A stretch of DNA of 64,000 bases, taken from contig SUUG01000008.1 of assembly GCA_015062655.1 (NCBI GenBank), positions 1 to 64,000 of the forward strand. The letters are read 5' to 3'. A program made the position numbers and the translations under genes. Numbering within the stretch: the stretch's first letter is position 1; each line of letters begins with the position of its first letter. Source of the stretch: Coriobacteriaceae bacterium (GTDB lineage Bacteria > Actinomycetota > Coriobacteriia > Coriobacteriales > Coriobacteriaceae). This document shows positions 41,987 through 50,171 of this stretch, piece after piece. Under the pieces are notes generated by a model. The model made no database searches and had not been told where the DNA came from. It was given only the letters and a program-made list of their open reading frames with translations.

Positions 41987-42009
41987 AGTTTCCATTGAGA
42001 GGTTAGGCC

Positions 42010-42123
42010 ATGAACACCACCGCAGAGATCGACGTGACCGACCGCTGGAACATCCCCGAGGAGCTGCGCGTCGAGTGCCCCGAGGGCCGCGCCGACACGG
42101 ACTTCTCGGGATTCGAGCTGTAG
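42010..42123 (+). CDS. Very small prophage protein
   Basis: 37 acidic residues (MNTTAEIDVTDRWNIPEELR ...). It is in line with the early operon, 23 bp after the Cro-like gene. Its RBS is weak (GAGAGG). No family is recognised. Confidence 0.5.
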   Translation: MNTTAEIDVTDRWNIPEELRVECPEGRADTDFSGFEL

Positions 42124-42141
42124 CAGAAGGAAGGAGCGGAC

Positions 42142-42405
42142 ATGGGAGACGTGAGGGTCGCTGTCGAGTACGAGGGCAAGCGCACCGAGATGGTCGGAGA
42201 TGTGTCGCTGGTCATATCGCGTGAAGGCGATGTGTTCCACACGCTGATTAGCGGCACGGCAAGCAAGTTCGAGCTCGCGCACGTGCTGGGCTCTGCCGCC
42301 AAGTCCTGCGTGAGGGTGCTCGTTAAGAAGTACGGGACCGATGCCAAAGAGGCGCGCCTCCTCATCGATGAGGCGGTCACATTTGCGCTGGGCGAGGAGG
42401 AGTGA
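42142..42405 (+). CDS. Hypothetical early prophage protein
   Basis: 87 residues; AAGGAG precedes the ATG. It has alternating strands (VRVAVEYEGKRTEMVGDVSL) and a C-terminal acidic helix (KEARLLIDEAVTFALGEEE). Its stop overlaps the next gene's ATG (TGATG). Function unknown. Confidence 0.7.
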   Translation: MGDVRVAVEYEGKRTEMVGDVSLVISREGDVFHTLISGTASKFELAHVLGSAAKSCVRVLVKKYGTDAKEARLLIDEAVTFALGEEE

Positions 42406-42602
42406 TGTGGCTCTCGATGCAACGGGCCCGCGCGTACGCGGGCATCAACCGGGACGACTTCTACAAGCTCGTCCGGGAGGGGGACATACCGTCCTCGTTC
42501 GGCCCGAAGGGGCAGCGCAAGGTGTCCACCGAGGACATCGACGCCTACTTCCGCAGCCGCCGGGCGTATGCGCCCAAGTCCTTCGCTGCGGGGCGCTCAT
42601 GA
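42405..42602 (+). CDS. Excisionase-like HTH protein
   Basis: 65 residues, translation-coupled to the previous gene. The core MQRARAYAGINRDDFYKLVR then GDIPSSFGPKGQRKVSTEDI DAYF has the HTH_17/AlpA-like winged pattern. It could be the prophage excisionase or an early regulator. Confidence 0.65.
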   Translation: MWLSMQRARAYAGINRDDFYKLVREGDIPSSFGPKGQRKVSTEDIDAYFRSRRAYAPKSFAAGRS

Positions 42603-42682
42603 CGGCGCTGGCCGCGGCGGCCTATGTCGCCGTACGCGCCTATATCTGGGCCGTGGCGGCGATCGCGGGCGGCCTCGGTTGA
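42599..42682 (+). CDS. 27-residue hydrophobic peptide
   Basis: ATGA overlap with the gene before and TTGA overlap with the one after. It is almost entirely a single hydrophobic helix (ALAAAAYVAVRAYIWAVAAI). It is supported only by its overlaps and composition. Confidence 0.4.
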   Translation: MTALAAAAYVAVRAYIWAVAAIAGGLG

Positions 42683-42912
42683 GGGCCGTGCGCAACAGCC
42701 GGGGGGAGTGGTGCGCCCCCGTGCCGACCGGCCTCCACCATGGGGAGCCGACGCACCACGTGAGGACGCTGGTGCCGCTGGGGCTGCCCTCATGGGCGAC
42801 GCAGGCCGAGGCGGACGGCGAGATCGAGAGGAGAGGGTTTGAGCAAGTCGAAGGCGAAGGGCACGAGGTTCGAGGCCGCCGTGGTGGGCTACCTCCGCGG
42901 CGCCCTCGGTGA
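42679..42912 (+). CDS. Hypothetical small prophage protein
   Basis: 77 residues from a TTG overlapping the preceding stop. The middle (HVRTLVPLGLPSWATQAEAD then GEIERRGFEQVEG) looks like a real phage ORF. The last ~24 residues lie over the next gene's start and look like an out-of-frame tail. Confidence 0.4.
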   Translation: MRAVRNSRGEWCAPVPTGLHHGEPTHHVRTLVPLGLPSWATQAEADGEIERRGFEQVEGEGHEVRGRRGGLPPRRPR

Positions 42913-43216
42913 GGGCGTGGAGCGCCGGGCGCTCTGCGGGGCCAACGACCGGGGGGACGTGTCCGGCGTGTACGCCCACGGCCAGCGCGTCGTGGTCGAG
43001 TGCAAGAGCACGCGGAGGCTGGAGCTCTCGCGCTACCTCGCGGAGGCCGAGGCGGAGCGCGGCAACGACGACGCGCTCGCGGGCTGCGTGGTCTGGAAGC
43101 GCCCCAGGGTGACCGACCGGGAGACCGGGGCGATGGGCCAACAGCTCGTGCTCATGACGTTGGAGGGCTTCACGGCGCTGGTCACGGGCCAGCGGCCGGA
43201 GATCGAGGAAGGATGA
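42839..43216 (+). CDS. Phage PD-(D/E)xK resolvase-like nuclease
   Basis: 125 residues from TTG with GAGAGGAG upstream. The sequence SKAKGTRFEAAVVGYLR, then GANDRGDVSGVYAHGQRVVV then ECKSTRR, gives the E...GDV...ECK pattern of Holliday-junction-resolvase-like phage nucleases. A likely role is recombination next to the RecT gene. Confidence 0.75.
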   Translation: MSKSKAKGTRFEAAVVGYLRGALGEGVERRALCGANDRGDVSGVYAHGQRVVVECKSTRRLELSRYLAEAEAERGNDDALAGCVVWKRPRVTDRETGAMGQQLVLMTLEGFTALVTGQRPEIEEG

Positions 43217-43371
43217 TGGGGATGATCTACATCGTTATGGATTTCGGCCGCCCGATCGCGGCGTCCATCGAGTACATGACCGCGCTCGGCATCGCGACGG
43301 GGCTGCGCCCCAACGACCCGGAGTCGTGCATCGTCTCCGTGCAGCTCGTTATGAGCGGGGAGGTGGACTAG
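43213..43371 (+). CDS. Small prophage protein
   Basis: 52 residues; ATGA overlap with the nuclease gene, and it ends one base before the RecT start. It reads IYIVMDFGRPIAASIEYMTA. Family unknown. Confidence 0.55.
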   Translation: MMGMIYIVMDFGRPIAASIEYMTALGIATGLRPNDPESCIVSVQLVMSGEVD

Positions 43372-44259
43372 ATGACGCAGGGGATCGTGCGGTTCAAGAC
43401 CGATGACGGGCGCGACCTGCAGCTGAGCGCGCGGGAGGTCACCGAGATGGTGTGCCCGCAGGCCACGCCGCAGGAGGTGGCGCTGTTCCTGCGCTACTGC
43501 GAGGCGCACCGCCTCGACCCCATCGGCACGAAGGACGCCTACCTCGTCAAGTACGGCGGCTCGCCGGCGACCATGATCACCGGGTACCAGGTGTTCAACC
43601 GCCGCGCCAAGACGTTCCCGGACTACCGCGGCATCAAGTCGGGCGTGGTGGTCATGCGCGACGGCCGCATCGAGCACAAGCAGGGCAACGCCGTGTACAA
43701 GCAGGTGGGCGAGGAGCTCATAGGCGGATGGGCCGAGGTCTACGTGGACGGATGGGAGGCCCCGGTGTACAGCGAGGTCGACCTCAGCGCGTACAGCACC
43801 GGGCGCTCCAACTGGTCGAAGATGCCCGGCGTGATGATCGAGAAGGTCGCCAAGTCCAACGCGTGGCGCACGGCCTACCCGGACGAGTTCGCCAACATGT
43901 ACACCAGCGAGGAGATGGGCCGGGCCGCGGGGGCCGCCGACGAGCGGCCCGCCGCCGACGTGCGGCAGGAGCGGGCGCCGGCGGACGTGTCGCCCATCAG
44001 GCGCATCTTCCCGGCCTACGCGAACGCCTGCTTCGCCGTGGCCGACAAGGCCGAGCGGTACGCCGCGGCCACGCGGGCCATCCTCGACCGCATCGGCGCC
44101 GACGACATGTCCGACCTCACCGAGGCGCAGGTGCGCCGGGCCGTCTCCTTCATGGAGGAGGAGGCCGCCCACGCCGCCCGGCAGGAGGAGGCGCACGTGG
44201 CGTGCGAGGCGTACGAGGCGTACGAGGACGGCGGCTACGAGACGGTGGAGGAGTTCTGA
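43372..44259 (+). CDS. RecT/Bet-family single-strand annealing recombinase
   Basis: 295 residues. LFLRYCEAHRLDPIGTKDAY, then ATMITGYQVFNRRAKTFPDY and the Lys/Trp block KSNAWRTAYPDEFANMYTSE are Bet/RecT family signatures. It anneals complementary ssDNA during phage recombination and pairs with the upstream nuclease and the downstream SSB. The C-terminus is acidic. Confidence 0.88.
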   Translation: MTQGIVRFKTDDGRDLQLSAREVTEMVCPQATPQEVALFLRYCEAHRLDPIGTKDAYLVKYGGSPATMITGYQVFNRRAKTFPDYRGIKSGVVVMRDGRIEHKQGNAVYKQVGEELIGGWAEVYVDGWEAPVYSEVDLSAYSTGRSNWSKMPGVMIEKVAKSNAWRTAYPDEFANMYTSEEMGRAAGAADERPAADVRQERAPADVSPIRRIFPAYANACFAVADKAERYAAATRAILDRIGADDMSDLTEAQVRRAVSFMEEEAAHAARQEEAHVACEAYEAYEDGGYETVEEF

Positions 44260-44261
44260 TC

Positions 44262-45197
44262 ATGGCAAAGACCGTATCCGGCACGGAGATCGTGCCTCTC
44301 ACGGTGGACACCTCGTCGCTCGCCGAGTACGACGAGATCAGGGGCAACCTCGCCGAGGTGCAGCGCATGTGCGACGAGATCGCCAGCGAGTACCACGTCG
44401 CCCCCGCCATCGACGGGGCGGACGCGTACAGGTCGGCCAAGGAGCGCCGCGCGTACTGGCGCCGCGCCCTCAAGCAGGTCGAGGACGAGCGCAAGCGCGT
44501 CAAGACGGCCTACCTCGCCCCGCTGACCACGTTCGAGACGGGGGCCAAGCACGCCACCGCCTCCCTCACCGAGGTCATCGGCAGGCAGGACGGCATCATC
44601 AAGGAATACGAGGAGGGCTGCCGCGAGCGCAAGCGGGCGCGGCTCGAATCCTACTGGGAGCAGACCTACCCGCTGTACGCCCTGTGCACGGGCGAGGCCG
44701 AGGAGCCGCTGGTGCCGTTCGGGCGCGTCTTCGACCCCGACTGGGTCAAGCGCATGGGCGAGATCGGCGACGACAAGCCCGCGACCGACGCCATGGACGC
44801 GATCGCCCGCGACCTCGCAAGGTCCGAGGACGTGCTGGAGCGCTTCGCACCCGAGGTGCGCACGGCGGCGCTCTCCGAGCTGTACCGCACGCTCGACCTC
44901 TCGGAGGCCGTGCACCGGGGCGAGCAGGAGGAGCGCCGCAGGGCGGACATAGAGCGCCAGCGGGCCGCGCTGCGGCCGGAGCAGGCGCCCGCGCCGGAGG
45001 CCCCGCAGGCACCCTCCGAGGCCCCGGTTGAGGCCCCCGTCGAGGCCCCCGCGGGGCAGGCGCCCGCCGCGGCCCCCGAGGCCCCGCGTGAGGCCGAGTA
45101 CATGATCACCATACCCTGCACGGGGGAGGACAAGGACGCGATCGTGGCCGTGCTCAAGGCGCACGGCATCCGCGGCAGCGTCAAGCGCATCCGATAG
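44262..45197 (+). CDS. DUF1351-type protein of the recombination module
   Basis: 311 residues. The first ~230 residues are helical and charged (RSAKERRAYWRRALKQVEDE then RKRVKTAYLAPLTTFE), as in DUF1351 proteins that sit beside recT genes. A repeated Glu-Ala-Pro linker (APVEAPVEAPA) leads to a C-terminal ~30-residue domain (MITIPCTGEDKDAIVAVLKA). The exact function is unknown; context says recombination. Confidence 0.75.
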   Translation: MAKTVSGTEIVPLTVDTSSLAEYDEIRGNLAEVQRMCDEIASEYHVAPAIDGADAYRSAKERRAYWRRALKQVEDERKRVKTAYLAPLTTFETGAKHATASLTEVIGRQDGIIKEYEEGCRERKRARLESYWEQTYPLYALCTGEAEEPLVPFGRVFDPDWVKRMGEIGDDKPATDAMDAIARDLARSEDVLERFAPEVRTAALSELYRTLDLSEAVHRGEQEERRRADIERQRAALRPEQAPAPEAPQAPSEAPVEAPVEAPAGQAPAAAPEAPREAEYMITIPCTGEDKDAIVAVLKAHGIRGSVKRIR

Positions 45198-45205
45198 GAG
45201 GAGCC

Positions 45206-45703
45206 ATGGGCATCAACAGAGTGTGCATAACGGGCAACCTGACCCGCGACCCCGAGACGCGGTCCACGCAGGGCGGCACGGCCATCCTGAGCATGGGCGT
45301 GGCGGTCAACGACCGCTGCAAGGACCCCGCCACGGGCGAGTGGGGGGACCGCCCGAACTACGTGGACTGCGTGATGTTCGGCAGCCGCGCCGAGGCCGTG
45401 TCCCGCCGCCTCTCGAAGGGCAGCAAGGTCGCGATCGAGGGGAAGCTGCGCTACAGCTCCTGGGAGCGCGACGGGCAGAAGCGCAGCAAGATCGAGGTCG
45501 TGGTCGACGACATCGAGCTCATGAGCCGCGGCGACAACGGCCAGCAGGGAGGCCAGGGCGGCTACGCGCCGCAGGGCGGAGGGTACGCCCCCGCTCCGCA
45601 GCGGCAGGCCAACCGCTGCGGTTCCCCTGCCCCGCAGCAGGCACCCGCGCCGCAGGAGGCGCCTGCTGCGGTCGACGTGTACGACGAGGAGATCCCGTTC
45701 TAG
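45206..45703 (+). CDS. ssb: Single-stranded DNA-binding protein
   Basis: 165 residues; OB fold with INRVCITGNLTRDPETRSTQ at the start and the GKLRYSSWERDGQKRSKIEV block. A Gly/Gln/Pro-rich linker ends in the DEEIPF acidic tip used to recruit partners. It is a prophage copy, adjacent to the recombination and replication genes. Confidence 0.95.
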   Translation: MGINRVCITGNLTRDPETRSTQGGTAILSMGVAVNDRCKDPATGEWGDRPNYVDCVMFGSRAEAVSRRLSKGSKVAIEGKLRYSSWERDGQKRSKIEVVVDDIELMSRGDNGQQGGQGGYAPQGGGYAPAPQRQANRCGSPAPQQAPAPQEAPAAVDVYDEEIPF

Positions 45704-45713
45704 GGGGCGCAGG

Positions 45714-46553
45714 ATGATCTATTTCACGCACGATTCCGGGGCGTCATCGGACGATAAGGTCATGGCGCTCCGCATCGAGCACGGAGGGGCCGCGGTCGAC
45801 GCCTACTGGGCGGTGCTCGAGAAGATGTACGCGGAGGAAACCGACTTGGTTTTTTGCGCAAACCGACCGGAAACCAAGGCGGTTAGCTATCGGTTATGCG
45901 TCGACGTGGACACGCTCAAAACGTACCTTGACGCGATGGTGTCCGTCGGCTTGCTCGACATCGAGGACGCCTGCGGCAATGACGCCGAGGGGACGGTCAC
46001 TGTGTACTACTCAACGCGCGTCAGGGAGGTACTCAGCGAATACCGCCAAAAGAAGGAAACCGCACGTAGGAACGGCAAAATGGGCGGTCGGAAACCGACG
46101 GGGAAACCGAAGGCTAACCGACGTAAAACCAAGTCGGTTAGCAAAGGGGAACCGACGCGAAACCAAACCCCTACCTATATAGAAGAAGAAATAGAAGAAG
46201 AAGAAGGGGTTGGGCGCGTACGCGCGCGGGGGCTCGGCATGGCTCCCAACTCGAAGCAGCTCCCCACGCTCGACGAGGTGAGGTCGTACTTCGCGACGAA
46301 CTGCCTGCGCGGCGACCCGGACGGCTTCTTCGCGCACTACGACGGGCAGGGCTGGGTCAAGGGGAACGGCCTGCCCGTCGACAACTGGGAGTCCGTGGCC
46401 CTCTCGTGGAGCCGCAGGCAGGCGGGCATAGACGCCGAGCGCAGCGCCCGTGGCGAGCCCACGGCCGAGCAGGCCGCGTTCCGGCCCGTCAAGTCCGACG
46501 AGGAGCGGCTGGCGGAGCTCGAGGCCGAGCTCGCCGCGAAGGGGTGGGCGTGA
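45714..46553 (+). CDS. Phage replication protein (Lin1244/Lin1753-like N-terminal domain)
   Basis: 279 residues. The N-terminal winged domain reads YFTHDSGASSDDKVMALRIE then HGGAAVDAYWAVLEKMY, typical of phage DnaD-like initiators. A basic stretch and a Glu-rich slippery GAA tract (IEEEIEEEEG) follow. The C-terminal part has YFATNCLRGDPDGFFAHYDG then WVKGNGLPVDNWES. It probably opens the phage origin or loads helicase. Confidence 0.8.
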   Translation: MIYFTHDSGASSDDKVMALRIEHGGAAVDAYWAVLEKMYAEETDLVFCANRPETKAVSYRLCVDVDTLKTYLDAMVSVGLLDIEDACGNDAEGTVTVYYSTRVREVLSEYRQKKETARRNGKMGGRKPTGKPKANRRKTKSVSKGEPTRNQTPTYIEEEIEEEEGVGRVRARGLGMAPNSKQLPTLDEVRSYFATNCLRGDPDGFFAHYDGQGWVKGNGLPVDNWESVALSWSRRQAGIDAERSARGEPTAEQAAFRPVKSDEERLAELEAELAAKGWA

Positions 46554-46900
46554 TGGACGGCCTGCGGGGCGCCCTGCGGGGCGCCGCGGCGGCCCTCGCC
46601 GCCCGGGACGGGTGGGCGGCCCTGCCCCCCGCCGACCTGCCGAAGACCAGCATCGCGGCCCTGCAGCTCCGCCACGGCACGCCCGTCCCCCTCCCCGCCC
46701 TGTACGCGGCGAACACCATGGGCCGGGACGGGGCCGAGCGGATGCGCAAGCGCCAGCAGGCCGACGAGCTGTCGCGGCGCCTCGCCGCCAAGGCGCGGTG
46801 GCGCGAGGAGGCGCGGCACGACCGCATGGCCGACGAGTGGGAGGCCGCCCATCTGCGCGAGGAAGGCCCTCGGGGCCGTGGGGATAGGGGGAGACGATGA
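46553..46900 (+). CDS. Hypothetical prophage protein
   Basis: 115 residues; ATG overlaps the previous stop (TGATGG). It is Ala/Arg-rich with TSIAALQLRHGTPVPLPALY and a basic, helical C-terminus. It is overlapped at its end by the next ATG. Function unknown. Confidence 0.65.
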   Translation: MDGLRGALRGAAAALAARDGWAALPPADLPKTSIAALQLRHGTPVPLPALYAANTMGRDGAERMRKRQQADELSRRLAAKARWREEARHDRMADEWEAAHLREEGPRGRGDRGRR

Positions 46901-47931
46901 CTGCCGCTGAGAACGCGCCTGCCACCCCTCTCGCCGTGGAGTGGCAGGTCACGCGCGAGACGCTGGTCGGCGAGGGGCTGTGGCGCTATCTCCCGGTCAT
47001 CAACGTGGACCGCGTGGCCGACATCCCCGCCGACTGGCCGGGGGCCATGGGAGTGCCCATCGGCTTCATGGAGCGGTGGGACCGCGACCGGTTCGAGGTG
47101 CTGGGAAGGGGGCACCATCTCGTCATAGAGGGCGGGAGAAGGCCCTACCAGCGCGTCATGGTGCGGAACCTCAGGCCGGACGTGCCGGACGTCATGACGT
47201 TGGCGCTCTGCGACCGAGGGGCGGCGCGGTGCAGGTGCCCGCTGTGCGGGCGGCACTGCCCCGAATGCGGAAACGATTCGCAAATGGATAGAGAGATCGA
47301 GAGAGGGGAGGCTTGCATGAGCGAGCCGGTAATGACCTGCGAGCAGCACGTGCTGGCCGAGCTTGAGGAGTTGCAGGCGGAGAACGAGAGCCTGCGAAGC
47401 CGGGTCTCCGAGCTTGAGCAGGCGGCAGCCGAGGCCGACGCCAAGAGGGCGGAAAGCCCCGACGGCGAGATCGAGCCCCATGAGGTCCAGATCGTCAAGC
47501 TCAACGAGCCGTTCGAGACGGCGTACCTCACGGTCAAGGACGCGTGGGACTTCAGAAACAGAGAGAACGGGCTCGGGCTCACCGCAGACGAGGCACGCGA
47601 GAAGGCAGCGAGCGAAGACGGCCTGCGCGAGGTCGCCCGCATCAAGGTCGGGTGGAGCCGAGAAGAGGCCGTGCTCGTGGAGACCCGCATCTGGCCGTGC
47701 CAGCTCCGCACCGGGACGCAGACGTTCGTCATGGACATGTACGACGGAGGCAAAAGCATGATTGGGAAGCGTGTGCAAAAGGACTCCGAGGCCGCTTGCC
47801 GCGGCAGGTACTTCCCGGCGCACCGCGCCCAGGAGCTTGAGTCGCTCGGCTTCGAGATGCTCAAGAAGAACCTGCTCGATTACGCGGACAAGCTGGATGC
47901 CGAGGCCGCGAAAAGCGATGGGGAAGAGTGA
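46897..47931 (+). CDS. Fusion of an EcoRI-methylase-like C-terminus to a coiled-coil phage protein
   Basis: 344 residues. Residues ~15-100 (RYLPVINVDRVADIPADWPG then AMGVPIGFMERWDRDRFEVL, ending RVMVRNLRP) resemble the C-terminal end of phage EcoRI-type adenine methylases, without the catalytic part. A CxCPLCGRHCPEC zinc-like knuckle follows. From M141 (47317, good RBS GAGGGGAGG) comes a coiled coil (LAELEELQAENESLRSRVSE) and a soluble domain. Two genes may have become joined in frame, and the second may also be translated on its own. Confidence 0.65.
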   Translation: MTAAENAPATPLAVEWQVTRETLVGEGLWRYLPVINVDRVADIPADWPGAMGVPIGFMERWDRDRFEVLGRGHHLVIEGGRRPYQRVMVRNLRPDVPDVMTLALCDRGAARCRCPLCGRHCPECGNDSQMDREIERGEACMSEPVMTCEQHVLAELEELQAENESLRSRVSELEQAAAEADAKRAESPDGEIEPHEVQIVKLNEPFETAYLTVKDAWDFRNRENGLGLTADEAREKAASEDGLREVARIKVGWSREEAVLVETRIWPCQLRTGTQTFVMDMYDGGKSMIGKRVQKDSEAACRGRYFPAHRAQELESLGFEMLKKNLLDYADKLDAEAAKSDGEE

Positions 47932-47944
47932 GGAAGGCGCTACG

Positions 47945-48370
47945 ATGACGAGAATCAACAAGTACGAACTGGTAACGGAAATCGCCATGCTCTGCGACGA
48001 GCTGGACGCATGCAGGCGGGAGCTCGAGGACCTGCGACGCGGCGCCGACGCCCGCACGGCGCCGGGCGGGGGCGGGGGCCTCGACGTCATCGACCTCATG
48101 TGCCTGAACGCGGGCCGCATGAAGATCTTCAATGATTGCACCCACAACTGCCGCACCGTCCATGCCTGGCGCGACGAGGACACGGGCGAGATCAATGCGA
48201 CCAGCTTCGAGGAGTCCCGCGAGAACGCCTTCAGACGCTGCCCCGATTCCATGAGCAAGCGCGATTTCTTCGAGTACTTCGACGCGGATTTCCGCGCCAA
48301 GTACGAGGAGGACAGGGCACGCGCCGTGGATGCCGAGGCCATCAAGGTCAAGGAGGGCGAAGATGACTGA
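47945..48370 (+). CDS. Hypothetical prophage protein
   Basis: 141 residues; GAGGAAGG upstream of the ATG. It contains MKIFNDCTHNCRTVHAWRDE and a strongly charged C-terminus (KYEEDRARAVDAEAIKVKEG). A Gly run (GGGGG) separates the helical N-terminus from the rest. Family unknown. Confidence 0.65.
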   Translation: MTRINKYELVTEIAMLCDELDACRRELEDLRRGADARTAPGGGGGLDVIDLMCLNAGRMKIFNDCTHNCRTVHAWRDEDTGEINATSFEESRENAFRRCPDSMSKRDFFEYFDADFRAKYEEDRARAVDAEAIKVKEGEDD

Positions 48371-48941
48371 CGATTCCATGGAGAGCATCCTCAGCGACTG
48401 CACCATCAACCCCGAGGACTACTGCCGCAAGTGGTGCCTCGGCCGGGGCGCCCACGGCGAGCCGGGGGATTACGTGCCGGACATGTGCACCCACCTGGTG
48501 GGCCGCACCGAGGCCGTCATGCGGCGCGACCCGGCCCATCTCGCGGGGGTGGTGTCGGGGTTCCGCATCAGTGACAAGGTGGTGTCGGGGTTCCGCATCG
48601 GGGACAAGGTGGTCCGCGAGAACGGGCGCATCGGCACCGTGATCGGCTTCGCGGTCGGCAAGGACGGCAGGAGCTGCCTGGTGCTCTCGATGCACGGCGG
48701 CCATTGGCGCACGTACCTCTGCCCGATCGACGAGGCGCGGAAGCTGGAGGTCCCCACGCCCGCGCAGGTGCGCTCCTTGATCATGGGCGCCATCGAATCC
48801 GCGGCCGGCGGGGATGACCGCGACGCGGAGGCGGCCGAGCGCGAGGCCGACCGCATCATCGACGTCGCGCGCGCCTGCTTCCGCGGCGAGCCGATCCCGA
48901 TTGGGAGCTGGCAGAGGCATCGGGATGGGGGCGGGCGATGA
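48363..48941 (+). CDS. Hypothetical prophage protein with internal duplication
   Basis: 192 residues overlapping the preceding gene by 8 bp. The Cys-containing start (DCTINPEDYCRKWCLGRGAH) is followed by a 10-residue tandem duplication (VVSGFRISDK then VVSGFRIGDK) from a 30-bp repeat at ~48550-48609. An SH3-like strand pair follows (VRENGRIGTVIGFAVG). Function unknown. Confidence 0.65.
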   Translation: MTDDSMESILSDCTINPEDYCRKWCLGRGAHGEPGDYVPDMCTHLVGRTEAVMRRDPAHLAGVVSGFRISDKVVSGFRIGDKVVRENGRIGTVIGFAVGKDGRSCLVLSMHGGHWRTYLCPIDEARKLEVPTPAQVRSLIMGAIESAAGGDDRDAEAAEREADRIIDVARACFRGEPIPIGSWQRHRDGGGR

Positions 48942-49129
48942 CTGAGTTCGATGCTGGCATGGGATGCGAGGGCAAGATCGGCGATTGCCACCGCCTCATG
49001 CGGGACATGCTGATGGCGCTCGTCCTCGCGTTGAGCGGCAGAGGCGACCCCGCGGAGCTGCACAGGCGGCTCGGGGAGTTCGCCGAGCGGATGGAGCGGC
49101 TCGGCGCGCTCGACGGTTCCCCGGAATAG
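48938..49129 (+). CDS. Small prophage protein
   Basis: 63 residues, ATGA overlap. It is helical and amphipathic (CHRLMRDMLMALVLALSGRG). Family unknown. Confidence 0.6.
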   Translation: MTEFDAGMGCEGKIGDCHRLMRDMLMALVLALSGRGDPAELHRRLGEFAERMERLGALDGSPE

Positions 49130-49159
49130 CCGCCGCCATGGCGAGGCAGTGGGGACGCG

Positions 49160-49426
49160 ATGACTAGCAACCAAGGAGAGCGATGCGTGATGGCCGAGAA
49201 GCTGATAGGTCAGGCAGAGCGGGCCATGCTCGGCAACGATCTGTTCTGGAGTTTCCTGAAGTGCGACGACGCCATGCCCGGGCATTTCATCGACCTGAGC
49301 TGGACCGGCTACAACGACCACGAATGGTGGTCCAGGTTTTCAAAGTTGTGCGAGCACGTGGAGCAGGGTGGGCGCAGGTTCCGCATCGACTTCACGAACT
49401 GCAACGTGTACGAGGTGATCGACTGA
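49160..49426 (+). CDS. Small prophage protein
   Basis: 88 residues; an internal ATG ten codons later is an alternative start. It is Trp-rich (DLFWSFLKCDDAMPGHFIDL then WWSRFSKLCEHVEQGG). Family unknown. Confidence 0.6.
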   Translation: MTSNQGERCVMAEKLIGQAERAMLGNDLFWSFLKCDDAMPGHFIDLSWTGYNDHEWWSRFSKLCEHVEQGGRRFRIDFTNCNVYEVID

Positions 49427-49441
49427 TGGATCGCAAGAAGA

Positions 49442-49624
49442 ATGTCGGCGACTGACGACGCGCTGGCCCGCATCGAGGCGCTGAAGCGGGCGGCGGACGA
49501 GGCCGAGCGCGCGGCCAGGCGGGCCAGGCGCGAGGCGGGCAAGATCGAGGAGCTGCTGGGCGGCGTGCGGGCCGAGGGGTTCGCGGAGGCCGTCGGCATC
49601 GTGAGGAGGAGGATCGGGGGATGA
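49442..49624 (+). CDS. Small coiled-coil prophage protein
   Basis: 60 residues of one continuous charged helix (RIEALKRAADEAERAARRAR). It overlaps the next gene's start (ATGA). Function unknown. Confidence 0.6.
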   Translation: MSATDDALARIEALKRAADEAERAARRARREAGKIEELLGGVRAEGFAEAVGIVRRRIGG

Positions 49625-49857
49625 CGGTCGGATGCTACCCCGACGGGGTCACGGACGGGCAGGTCGAGCGCGCCATGGCGCCGGGCGTCGGCACGTGCGG
49701 CACCTGCGGGTGGTGGGAGCCGTGCCCGCTCGCGGACGGCGCGGGCGTGTGCGGGCGGCCGTGGGGGCGCGGCGAGCTCCGCATGGACGCCCGCGGCGCG
49801 GCCGGGGAGGTCACGTCGGACGGCTGGTCCTGCGACGCGTGGACGGAGGAGCCGTGA
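49621..49857 (+). CDS. Small Cys-rich (zinc-like) prophage protein
   Basis: 78 residues with CGTCGWWEPC, CGRPWG and WSCDAW: four to five Cys in zinc-ribbon-like spacing. It is coupled to its neighbours by 4-bp overlaps on both sides. Function unknown. Confidence 0.6.
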   Translation: MTVGCYPDGVTDGQVERAMAPGVGTCGTCGWWEPCPLADGAGVCGRPWGRGELRMDARGAAGEVTSDGWSCDAWTEEP

Positions 49858-50057
49858 GCCGCCCGGCGCTCTCGGACTGGGAGCTGGCCGAGCGCGAGGC
49901 CCAGCGGGAGGCGTGCGCCCGCCTCATGGGCCTGCGCCTGCCCCGCGAGGCGCTGGCGGACAGGCTGGCGTCGATGGGCGCGCGCCCCGACGGCGGCACG
50001 ATCGACGGCTGGATCAAAACGGAGCTCAGGAGGCAGCGCCGGAGGGGGGCGGCATGA
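49854..50057 (+). CDS. Small prophage protein
   Basis: 67 residues from GTG in a GTGA overlap. It is helical with a likely HTH-like C-terminal half (GLRLPREALADRLASMGARP then TIDGWIKTELRRQRRR). Function unknown. Confidence 0.5.
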   Translation: MSRPALSDWELAEREAQREACARLMGLRLPREALADRLASMGARPDGGTIDGWIKTELRRQRRRGAA

Positions 50058-50171
50058 GCGCGGCGGCCCGATCGGCATCGCAGCCGATCCGACCGACCCC
50101 GCCCAAGGGCGCCCGGACGGTTAACCCGCATCCATCCCGTACACTAGTTCGTGCGATGGAGGGGGCGGTCC

